Position numbers and translations under genes: made by a program. This document shows positions 8,025-15,361 of a stretch of 64,000 nt of DNA, piece after piece. The notes below the pieces were generated by a model. That model was not told where the DNA came from, made no database searches, and saw only the letters and a program-made list of their open reading frames with translations. The stretch's first letter is position 1. Every line of letters starts with the position of its first letter. Origin of the DNA: Thioalkalivibrio sp. ALMg11. GTDB taxonomy: Bacteria; Pseudomonadota; Gammaproteobacteria; Ectothiorhodospirales; Ectothiorhodospiraceae. The stretch is taken from contig NZ_KB898876.1 of the NCBI RefSeq assembly GCF_000377905.1, forward strand, positions 62,001 through 126,000. Direction: 5' to 3'.

Positions 8025-9319
8025 GCAGTCACCCTGCGCCAGAAGCCGGAGGAAAATTCGGGGTCCACATACTCGGCGAAGGCCTCCCAGCGGGGGAACC
8101 CCTGACGGAAGACGTCGGCCGGCATGCGTGCGTCCTTCGCAGGGTACAGGGCACCGCCGGCCTCCTGCACGATCGCGTCCAGGCGCGCGAACAGGCGTTC
8201 GGTGTCGCGGCCCTTTTCCGGGAAGTCCAGCGCGAGCGTGGCGCCGGGACGCGGGAAGGACAGCATGCCCGGGGCGGGGCGGGCCCCGAAGGTCTTGAGT
8301 ACGGCGAGAAACGAGCCCTGGCCGCTGGCGGCGATCGCATCCAGCAGGGCCTGTACGCCGTCCTTCGCATCCGTCGGCGGCAGCACGCACTGGTACTGAT
8401 AGAAACCGTTGTGGCCGTAGATCCGGTTCCAGTGGCGGATCGCATCCAGCGGGAACAACCAGGGCAGGTGATGGACCGCGCGCGGGGTCGCGTGTACCGG
8501 CTGGCGGTAATAGACGTGGTTGAACGCGCGCAGGGTCAGGCGGTTGACCAGCGAGACCGGCGGGTCCAGCGGGATGCTGCGGCGGCGTTCGTGCCAGGCG
8601 TCCTTGCGCGGGGCGGTGGTGGCATGGCGCGCGCCGCCGTAGATGCCACGCCCGACCCGGCCGTTCGCTCCCGGGTTCAGGCAGTCGATCCAGGCCACGG
8701 TGTAGGGCCACTCGCGCTCGGACTGGGCGTTCAGCTCCCAGAACGCGTCCAGCGAGTCGAAGCGCTGCGACCAGGCGCGCATCCAGGCGCTGCGTATCGG
8801 CGCCAGTTGCAGAGTCACGGTTTCGATCAGCCCTGTCAGCCCCAGGCCGCCGACGGTCGCGGCGAACCAGTCGGGGGTGGTCTCGGGGGTGATCTCCAGC
8901 ACTTGGCCATCGGAGCGGCGCAGGGTCAGGGCGCGCACGTGGTCGCCGAAGCTGCCGGCCTGATGGTGGTTCTTGCCGTGCACGTCGTTGGCGACCGCCC
9001 CGCCCAGGGTGACAAAACGCGTGCCGGGTACCACCGGCGGGAACCAGCCGCGTGGCACGGCAAAGTGCAGCAGCGCGTCCAGCGACAGGCCGGCCTCGGC
9101 CGTGAGCTCTCCGGTGGCGGCGTCGAAGGCCACGAAGCGATCCAGCCCCGGGGTGTGCAGCAGGGATGCCTCCGGGTTCAGGCAGACGTCTCCGTAGCTG
9201 CGCCCCAGGCCGTGGGCGAGCAGCGGTCGCGGCACATCGGGCAGGGCCCGCCCGCGGCGATCCAGGGTGACCTCGGCGGCATGTTCTACCCGCGGGATGC
9301 GGTTCCAGCTGGCGGTCAT
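8021..9319 (-). CDS. dprE1: DprE1-like FAD-dependent polyprenylphosphoryl-ribofuranose 2-oxidase
   Basis: 432 residues, an FAD-linked oxidase of the vanillyl-alcohol-oxidase fold. The flavin region contains HGLGRSYGDVCLNPEASLLH and LGGAVANDVHGKNHHQAGSF, close to the mycobacterial DprE1 sequence. The C-terminal stretch LSFPRPGATLALDFPEKG and YPAKDARMPADVF aligns with the mycobacterial substrate region. There the lysine of YxAKD is kept, but the position of Cys387, the benzothiazinone target, is alanine. The enzyme would oxidise C2 of polyprenyl-phosphoryl-ribofuranose. It is coupled to dprE2 by a four-base overlap. Confidence 0.88.
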   Translation of the reverse strand: MTASWNRIPRVEHAAEVTLDRRGRALPDVPRPLLAHGLGRSYGDVCLNPEASLLHTPGLDRFVAFDAATGELTAEAGLSLDALLHFAVPRGWFPPVVPGTRFVTLGGAVANDVHGKNHHQAGSFGDHVRALTLRRSDGQVLEITPETTPDWFAATVGGLGLTGLIETVTLQLAPIRSAWMRAWSQRFDSLDAFWELNAQSEREWPYTVAWIDCLNPGANGRVGRGIYGGARHATTAPRKDAWHERRRSIPLDPPVSLVNRLTLRAFNHVYYRQPVHATPRAVHHLPWLFPLDAIRHWNRIYGHNGFYQYQCVLPPTDAKDGVQALLDAIAASGQGSFLAVLKTFGARPAPGMLSFPRPGATLALDFPEKGRDTERLFARLDAIVQEAGGALYPAKDARMPADVFRQGFPRWEAFAEYVDPEFSSGFWRRVTA

Positions 9320-9706
9320 GCCCTGGCCTCCATGCGCCCAATGCCCCCGTCATTGTGAGGCCCCGCAGGGGCCGTGGCACAAAAGCGCGGAGCGCGTTGA
9401 ACGGCCGCAGGCCGGCCCGAAGGGCGAGCGCAGCGAGTCATCGCCGCCTCATGCCCCCCACGCCTGGAACAGCTTTTGGAGATTGCCGCGGCCCCTGCGG
9501 GGCCTCGCAATGACCGGGGTGTGGATTGCCGGTTGCGCATGATGATGCCGGGATGGCACCAGGAGAACGTTGCGGCCCCTGCGGCTCTCTGGCTTCGAAC
9601 CTGTAGGAGCCCGGCCCTCCGGGCGATTGGGGCATTGGTTGCACCCCATCGGCCAGGGGGCTGGACGCCTGCAGGGCTTCGCCGTGACGGGGTGAGAGCG
9701 AGAAGC
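9320..9706. repeat. 387-bp intergenic block of dispersed repeats inside the arabinose operon
   Basis: No gene is visible. The block holds two copies in opposite directions of a motif containing 'gaggccccgcaggggc' (9358-9373, and its complement near 9486-9512). A segment at 9377-9444 is nearly repeated at 25637-25708. A motif around 9601-9625 ('cctgtaggagcccggccctc') resembles the REP-like repeats near 44.5-44.9 kb. It separates the membrane-protein gene from dprE1, so the operon may be split here or transcribed through the block. Confidence 0.65.
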
Positions 9707-10681
9707 CTATGCATGGTGCTGGTCCGCGAGTTCGTGGCCGCGGGCCTCGGGGTTGGTGCCCAGTGCGATCAGGCCGAGGATGACCGCGAACCACAGCGTG
9801 GTGAAGCGGATCAGCATGGTCGCCGCGACCGCGTCGGCCGGCGGTATGTCGGCCCATAGCAGCAGGGCGACCATCACGGCCTCGGTGCCGCCGAGCCCGC
9901 CCGGCAGGAAGCTCAGCGCGCCAGCCAGCATGGCCAGGGCGAAGACGAAGGCGGCAAAGGCGAAGCCGACTTCGAAGCCCATGGCATTCAGGATCCACCA
10001 GAAGGCCAGGGCCTCCGCACTCCAGGCGATTACGCTGAGCACGGTGGTCCCGGCCAGCAGGGCGGGCCGGTGGCAGCGCCGCGCCTGCAGCAGGACGGTG
10101 ACCAGGTGGTGCAGGGTGCGCCACAGGCGCTGCCCCGGACGGTCGCTCAGGACTTGCAGCCAGGCCAGCGGCCGGCGCCAGGCGAGCACCACCAGCGCGG
10201 CCAGGATGCAGGCGGCGCCGATCAGGATCAGCCAGGTGCCCTGGGCCACCAGGGTCAGGCCGAGCATGGACAGCAGCACCACGGCGATCAGGTCGGACAG
10301 GCGCTCGGAGACGAATGCCGCGAAGCTGTCGGGGTAGGGCACATGGCGGCGCTTCAGCAGCACGCCGCGCAGGGCCTCGCCGGCCTTGCCGGGAGTGGTA
10401 GTCAGGGCAAAGCCGGCGACGTAGATGTGCAGGCTGGCGGCGGCCGGGACGGCATGCCCCAGGGTGCGCAGGTACAGCTGCCAGCGGGCAAAGCGCAGAC
10501 TGTAGTTGACCAGCGAAAGCGCCAGGGCCAGCAGCAGGCCGCCGATGCCCACAAGCTTGAGGGCGCGCCAGACCTCGTCCGCCCCGGCCCACAGGGCGAC
10601 CCCGAGATACAGTGCGACGGCCACGATGACCGAGAACATCACGGCGCGCAGGCGCCAGCCGGAGAGCCGTACCGCGCTCAT
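9707..10681 (-). CDS. Lysylphosphatidylglycerol-synthase-like flippase-type membrane protein (UPF0104)
   Basis: 324 residues with about eight hydrophobic helices. The motifs LRFARWQLYLRTLGHAVP, AGFALTTTPGKAGEALRGVL and SFLPGGLGGTEAVMVALLL are characteristic of the family of the membrane half of MprF (PF03706), which is linked to lipid translocation. The start overlaps the upstream UbiA-type gene by four bases. Position suggests it carries the arabinosyl lipid across the inner membrane, the role proposed for a GtrA-like protein in mycobacteria. That assignment is inference. Confidence 0.8.
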   Translation of the reverse strand: MSAVRLSGWRLRAVMFSVIVAVALYLGVALWAGADEVWRALKLVGIGGLLLALALSLVNYSLRFARWQLYLRTLGHAVPAAASLHIYVAGFALTTTPGKAGEALRGVLLKRRHVPYPDSFAAFVSERLSDLIAVVLLSMLGLTLVAQGTWLILIGAACILAALVVLAWRRPLAWLQVLSDRPGQRLWRTLHHLVTVLLQARRCHRPALLAGTTVLSVIAWSAEALAFWWILNAMGFEVGFAFAAFVFALAMLAGALSFLPGGLGGTEAVMVALLLWADIPPADAVAATMLIRFTTLWFAVILGLIALGTNPEARGHELADQHHA

Positions 10682-11556
10682 GCGAGCACGGCGATGGTGA
10701 CCCCCAGCCATACCGCGACGGTGGCCAGCAGGTGGGGGTCGGTGACCAGGTCGCGCGAGGTGTCGTTGCCGCCGCCGCGGGCGTGCAGCAGGAACAGGTA
10801 GCGGAAGATGCCGTAGATCACGAACGGCAGGGTGTAGATCAGCCCGTCGGTGCCATGCAGCGCGATGGTCTCGGCGCTGACGGTGTACAGGCCATAGGCG
10901 AGTACGGTGCAGGCGGCGCTGATGGAGATGAACTGGTCCAGCAGACTGACGCTGTAGTCGTCGAGTACGCGGCGTGGTCTTTCGGCGTTGCCGCGGCGTT
11001 CGATGGTGATGTCGGCCAGTTCCGCACGGCGCTTGGCGAAGCCGAGAAACAGCGTCAGCATCAGGCCACACAGCAGCAGCCACTGCGAGGGTTCGATGCC
11101 CAGGCCCAGGGTGCCGGCGAGGATGCGCAGCATGAAGCCGGCGGCGATGCTGAATACGTCGAGGATCACGACGTGCTTGAGCGACCAGGAGTAGGCCACG
11201 TTCAGCACCAGGTAGGTCAGGATCAGCGTGATGACCCAGGCGCTCACCAGCGCCCCGAGGACCAGCGCGATGACCGCCGCCGTTGCGAAGATCGCCCAGG
11301 CGGTGGGTATGCCGATGGCGCCGCTGGCGATGGGGCGGTCGCGCTTGGTCGGATGGTGGCGGTCGGCCTCGACGTCGACGATGTCGTTCAGCACGTACAC
11401 CGCGCTGGCAATCGCGCAGAAGGCGAGGAAGGTGAGGCCGGCCGCCAGCACCGTGCCGGGCTCGCCCCACTCGTGCGCGAACACTACGCCGAGGAATACG
11501 AACCCGTTCTTGATGTACTGGTGCGGGCGCAGCAGTTTGATCAGCGAATACAGCAT
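10678..11556 (-). CDS. UbiA-type polyprenyl-phosphate 5-phosphoribosyltransferase (DPPR synthase-like)
   Basis: 292 residues with about eight helices. The prenyl-phosphate/metal motif reads NDIVDVEADRHHPTKRDRP (residues 57-75), the form typical of decaprenyl-phosphate phosphoribosyltransferases (mycobacterial Rv3806c) rather than of UbiA proper. The second acidic region is LDDYSVSLLDQFI. The enzyme would move phosphoribose from PRPP to a polyprenyl phosphate, the committed step of lipid-linked arabinofuranose synthesis. It is the first gene of the operon running left to the GT39 gene. Confidence 0.85.
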   Translation of the reverse strand: MLYSLIKLLRPHQYIKNGFVFLGVVFAHEWGEPGTVLAAGLTFLAFCAIASAVYVLNDIVDVEADRHHPTKRDRPIASGAIGIPTAWAIFATAAVIALVLGALVSAWVITLILTYLVLNVAYSWSLKHVVILDVFSIAAGFMLRILAGTLGLGIEPSQWLLLCGLMLTLFLGFAKRRAELADITIERRGNAERPRRVLDDYSVSLLDQFISISAACTVLAYGLYTVSAETIALHGTDGLIYTLPFVIYGIFRYLFLLHARGGGNDTSRDLVTDPHLLATVAVWLGVTIAVLA

Positions 11557-11680
11557 GCAGGCGTCGGCCGTTAAAGAAGGTGCAGTCTACTGACGCACTC
11601 GATGCGTTACCATCGGCGGCGCTGTCGCGCGCCCGTGCTGCGCGCGCCATCCCATGTTTCGATCTCCCAGGAGAACTGCC

Positions 11681-12193
11681 ATGTCCCGTATTGCCCGATT
11701 CTTTCTTCCGGCCGTCCTTCTGGCCGCGGCCGGGCTTGTTGCCGGTTGCATGTCCGGAGGTGGCCCGGAACCCGAGTTCGCCGAAGGCAAACCCTTCCCC
11801 GAGCGCACCCTGAACGACCAGCACGGCGATGCGGTGGAGCTGCCGGGCAATGCCCGCGTGATCCTGAAGACCGTGGAGGCGGCGCCGGCCAATATCGCCA
11901 ATGAGGTACTGGGCGAGATGAGCGCCGAGCAGCGCGACGCGCTGGGCATCGTCTATATCGCCGACATCCACGAGATGCCGGCGCAGCCGATGCAGAACGT
12001 GGTGCTGCCGCGGATGCAGGCGCGTGACTACTCCATCGTGGTGACCTCCAGCGAGGCCGATGCCGGCTTCCTGCCACATCAGCGCGAGCAGGTGACCGTG
12101 ATCCTGCTGGACGCCGAGGGTGTCGTGACCGGGGTCGGCCATGCTGGTAGCGAAGAGGCCCTGAAGGACATGCTCGACGACGCGCACGAGTAA
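11681..12193 (+). CDS. Putative lipoprotein of unknown function
   Basis: 170 residues starting MSRIARFFLPAVLLAAAGLV; the lipobox VAGC places the lipidated cysteine near residue 23. A purine-rich ribosome-binding site (caggagaac) lies just before the ATG at 11681, which argues against an in-frame ATG at 11654. The mature part (about 147 residues) contains ALGIVYIADIHEMPAQPMQN and QVTVILLDAEGVVTGVGHAG. That spacing of strands is reminiscent of thioredoxin-fold proteins such as YtfJ, but there is no CxxC motif. I do not recognise the family with certainty. Confidence 0.75.
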   Translation: MSRIARFFLPAVLLAAAGLVAGCMSGGGPEPEFAEGKPFPERTLNDQHGDAVELPGNARVILKTVEAAPANIANEVLGEMSAEQRDALGIVYIADIHEMPAQPMQNVVLPRMQARDYSIVVTSSEADAGFLPHQREQVTVILLDAEGVVTGVGHAGSEEALKDMLDDAHE

Positions 12194-12232
12194 ACCCGCG
12201 CATGATGGGTTCGAACCGCGGCAGGGTCTGAG

Positions 12233-13123
12233 ATGGCCTTCTTTCTGGGCCTGCTGACGGCCCTGGGGTTTGGCGCCGGCGATTTCTTCGGCGGGCTGGC
12301 CTCGCGGCGCATCCCGGCGCTGGTGGTGGCCTGCTATTCCCAGATCCTCGCGACCGCGGCCCTGTTGGTGATCGCCCTTCCGCTGGCGGGGCTACCCGGG
12401 GCGCAGGCCCTGATGTGGGGCGGGGCCGCGGGGCTTGCTCTGGCGCTGGGCCTGCTGGCGTACTACCACGGCCTGGCCCAGGGTTCGATGGGGCTGGTCG
12501 CCGCGGTGACCGGGGTGATCTCGGCGCTGGTGCCGTTGCTGGTCGGACTCGCGCTGGGTGAACAGCCGGGGCTGCTGGCGTTGCTCGGGATCGCCGCGAT
12601 CGTGATCGCGATCGGGATGATCTCTGGCGGTGCGCGCAAGGCGAGTCCGCGCAACCTGGATAAACCGGTCCGTGGCCTGATGGCGCTGGCCCGGGGGGAG
12701 CATCCGGTTCGCGGTCTGCTCGACGCGGCAATCGCGGGGGCCTGCTTCGGCCTGATATTCGTGTTCCTGAACGAGGCCGAGGCCGGCTCGCCGCTGTGGC
12801 CGGTGGTCGCGACCTCGGCAGTGGGTGCCTTGGCCCTTCTGGTGGTGATGCTGATCCGCCGTCCGCAGTTGGGGATGAGCCGCTCGACCCTGGTGTTGCT
12901 GTCGCTGGCCGGTCTGTTACAGGCGGCGGCCACCGTGGCCTTCGTGGTCGCGGTGCGCATGGGCCTGTTGTCGATCATCGCGGTGGCCGGGGCGCTGTCC
13001 CCGGCGCCGACGGCGCTGATGGCGCGATTGTTCCAGGCCGAGCGCATGTCACGGGTGCAACTGGCCGGGTTCTTCTTCGCCCTCGCCGGTATCCTGCTGA
13101 TCGTGCTGGGCGGGCCCGGATAG
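12233..13123 (+). CDS. EamA/DMT family transporter
   Basis: 296 residues, ten hydrophobic helices in two halves of five (residues 1-140 and 165-296), the duplicated EamA layout. It starts MAFFLGLLTALGFGAGDFFG and ends in IAVAGALSPAPTALMARLFQ followed by a last helix. A stretch of about 25 polar residues links the halves. The substrate cannot be told from sequence; members export amino acids, nucleosides or other metabolites. It lies 39 bases after the lipoprotein gene. Confidence 0.85.
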   Translation: MAFFLGLLTALGFGAGDFFGGLASRRIPALVVACYSQILATAALLVIALPLAGLPGAQALMWGGAAGLALALGLLAYYHGLAQGSMGLVAAVTGVISALVPLLVGLALGEQPGLLALLGIAAIVIAIGMISGGARKASPRNLDKPVRGLMALARGEHPVRGLLDAAIAGACFGLIFVFLNEAEAGSPLWPVVATSAVGALALLVVMLIRRPQLGMSRSTLVLLSLAGLLQAAATVAFVVAVRMGLLSIIAVAGALSPAPTALMARLFQAERMSRVQLAGFFFALAGILLIVLGGPG

Positions 13124-13178
13124 GCATCGGGCGAGTCTGATAAGTTGGTGCCCTGATTCACTCCACAGGAGGTGCGAA

Positions 13179-13568
13179 GTGTCCGAAGATCCGAAACCGG
13201 AAGTTGTGCGCAGCGACGTGAGCGAGCCCACGCTCGGCCCGCGCAAGGAAAGCACCATGGTCACCGTGGTGTACGTGCTCTATCTGGTCAGCTTTCTGAC
13301 CGTACTGACCGCCATCGCCGGTTTGATCCTCGCCTACATCAAGCGCGGCGAGGCCGATCACGTCAGCGTCTCCCACTTCACCTATCAGATCCGCACGTTC
13401 TGGATCGGGCTGTTGTTCGGCGTGATCGGGGCTATCACGACGCCCATTGGCATCGGGTTCGTGATCTTCCTGGCCCTGGTGATCTGGCTGCTGGTGCGCT
13501 GCATCAAGGGCCTGCTGGCCAACAACGACAACCGCGCCATCGAGCAGCCCGAAACCTGGCTCTGGTAA
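13179..13568 (+). CDS. DUF4870-family small membrane protein
   Basis: 129 residues starting at a GTG with a strong ribosome-binding site (aggagg, 13167-13172). A polar N-terminus of about 25 residues precedes three or four helices. The sequence ADHVSVSHFTYQIRTFWIGL between helices 1 and 2 is the hallmark of this family, also called Tic20-like. Function is unknown. It sits 12 bases before the transporter gene that follows. Confidence 0.8.
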   Translation: MSEDPKPEVVRSDVSEPTLGPRKESTMVTVVYVLYLVSFLTVLTAIAGLILAYIKRGEADHVSVSHFTYQIRTFWIGLLFGVIGAITTPIGIGFVIFLALVIWLLVRCIKGLLANNDNRAIEQPETWLW

Positions 13569-13580
13569 GCGCCTTGTGCC

Positions 13581-14567
13581 GTGCCCGAGCCGCGTTCGCG
13601 GATGCGTGAACGGCTGGAGCAGTATCAGGTACTGATCTACCTGGTGATGATCGGCCTGGGGCTCTTCCTCGGCCTGAATGCACCGGAGGCCAGCCAGTGG
13701 CTGGATGTCGTGCTCTGGCCGGTGCTGGGGCTGCTGCTGTACGCCACGTTCACGCAGACGCCGCTGATCCATCTGGGCGAGGCGTTCCGCGAACCGCGTT
13801 TTCTGGTGGCCGCGGTGATGGGCAACTTCGTGGTGATCCCGCCGCTGGTCTGGGCGATCCTCCAGGTGGCGCCGGGCGATCCGGCGATCCTGCTGGGTAT
13901 TGCCCTGGTGCTGCTGGTGCCATGCACCGACTGGTTCATCACCTTTACCCATCTCGGCGGCGGCGATACCCGCCGGGCCATCGCCTTCTCCCCGATCTCG
14001 CTGCTCATGCAGCTGGCGCTGCTGCCGCTTTATCTGTGGCTGTTCTTCGGCGGCGAATTCACCCTGGCGCTGGCCGGCGAGGACGTGCTGAAGGCCTTTG
14101 CCGGCCTGATCCTGGTCCCGCTGATCCTGGCGTACTTGACCGAACGCTGGGCTGGCGACGACCCCGGCCGCGGACACCTGATCTCGGGCCTGGCCTGGCT
14201 GCCGGTCCCTTTGCTGGCCGTGGTGGTGTTCATCATCGCGGCCTCCCAGGTCAACACGGTACTGGACGGTGCCGGTGTGCTGTTGCCGCTGTTGCTAATC
14301 TTCGCCGGCTTCCTGGTGGTCGCGGCCCTGCTGGCGCGTGCGCTGGCCGGGATGTTCGGCCTGCCGGTGACCGAAGGGCGGGTGCTCGCCTTCAGCCTCG
14401 GGTCGCGCAACTCCTTCGTGGTCCTGCCCATCGCGCTCGCCCTGCCGCAGGGGCTGGAACTCGCCGTGGTCGTGGTGGTGTTCCAGTCCCTGGTCGAGCT
14501 GATCGGCATGGCCCTGTACCTGTGGTGGATTCCACGCCATTTGTTCCCCGATCGCCCTGCCGCCTGA
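13581..14567 (+). CDS. ACR3/BASS-type arsenite or anion carrier
   Basis: 328 residues with about ten helices. The motif LLVPCTDWFITFTHLGGGDT resembles the conserved cysteine region of ACR3 arsenite exporters (PCT/A in helix 4). The C-terminal AFSLGSRNSFVVLPIALALP fits the second repeat of the bile-acid/arsenite (BART) superfamily. The GTG at 13581 or an ATG at 13602 could be the start. No arsR or arsC gene is near, so an arsenic role is only suggested. Confidence 0.75.
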   Translation: MPEPRSRMRERLEQYQVLIYLVMIGLGLFLGLNAPEASQWLDVVLWPVLGLLLYATFTQTPLIHLGEAFREPRFLVAAVMGNFVVIPPLVWAILQVAPGDPAILLGIALVLLVPCTDWFITFTHLGGGDTRRAIAFSPISLLMQLALLPLYLWLFFGGEFTLALAGEDVLKAFAGLILVPLILAYLTERWAGDDPGRGHLISGLAWLPVPLLAVVVFIIAASQVNTVLDGAGVLLPLLLIFAGFLVVAALLARALAGMFGLPVTEGRVLAFSLGSRNSFVVLPIALALPQGLELAVVVVVFQSLVELIGMALYLWWIPRHLFPDRPAA

Positions 14568-14798
14568 GGCGGCGCTTCCGAGCCCCGCATCGCCGTCCCG
14601 CCTTTTGTATCGGGTCGATCACCAGACACGTGCAGGAGTGCCGTCCGCGGAGGTGGCCGCGTGTCGAGCACTTCCTGGGGAAGGGTGCGGTAGCGGGGCG
14701 GATGGGCCTCGTGCGGGGCCAGGGGCAGGCAAAGGGATCGTTCCCCAGGCGGTGCATCGCCCGGGGCTGACGGCTGACGGGTACCGGTTCGACCGGGG

Positions 14799-15122
14799 TC
14801 AGCGCTCCAGGTACTGCAATTTGTTCTCGACGCCATCCCATTCCTCGGCGTCCTCTGGCGGGTCCTTGCGCGCGGTGATCACCGGCCAGGTGCGGGCGAG
14901 TTCGGCGTTCAGCTCGATGAACTGGAGTTGGTCTTCGGGGACGTCATCTTCCGGCACGATGGCCTCGGCCGGACATTCCGGCTCGCACAGAGTGCAGTCG
15001 ATGCATTCGTCGGGGTCGATGGCCAGGAAGTTCGGTCCTTCATGGAAGCAGTCGACCGGGCAGACCTCGACGCAATCGGTGTACTTGCACTTGATGCAGT
15101 TATCGAGAACGATGAAAGTCAT
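14799..15122 (-). CDS. fdxA: Ferredoxin FdxA (7Fe-8S type)
   Basis: 107 residues starting [20 protein letters not shown]. The first cluster pattern is CIKCKYTDC...CP and the second is [12 protein letters not shown], giving one [3Fe-4S] and one [4Fe-4S] cluster as in Azotobacter ferredoxin I and Pseudomonas FdxA. The C-terminal extension (about residues 60-107) is typical of the family. A good ribosome-binding site (aaagggagaaaagc) precedes the ATG. It is a soluble electron carrier. Its place next to mutS is conserved in gammaproteobacteria. Confidence 0.93.
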   Translation of the reverse strand: MTFIVLDNCIKCKYTDCVEVCPVDCFHEGPNFLAIDPDECIDCTLCEPECPAEAIVPEDDVPEDQLQFIELNAELARTWPVITARKDPPEDAEEWDGVENKLQYLER

Positions 15123-15361
15123 GCTTTTCTCCCTTTAAATTCAGTCTGTTGACCGAGACTTTTGATGCCCGGTCATGGTCGCGGCGGTGCGTGTCCCTGG
15201 CCCTGCCGACAAGATATTGCAGCATTGTAACGCCACCACCGCGGGAGTCGTGAATCCCGGATCGCGCCGGCGTCATTGTGGCGGCGCGCCTACCGCAGCG
15301 AAACGCACCGCTCCCCCCGGTGGCCCGCGGTGTGATGCGATTCGCTCCGTGCGTCAGCATG

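Noticed and set aside
14568-14798. GC-rich gap between the ACR3-like gene and fdxA considered as a structured RNA (6S or RNase P)
   Set aside because: I could not find the conserved cores of 6S, RNase P or SRP RNA; only a short palindrome (CCGGTTCGACCGG) is visible.
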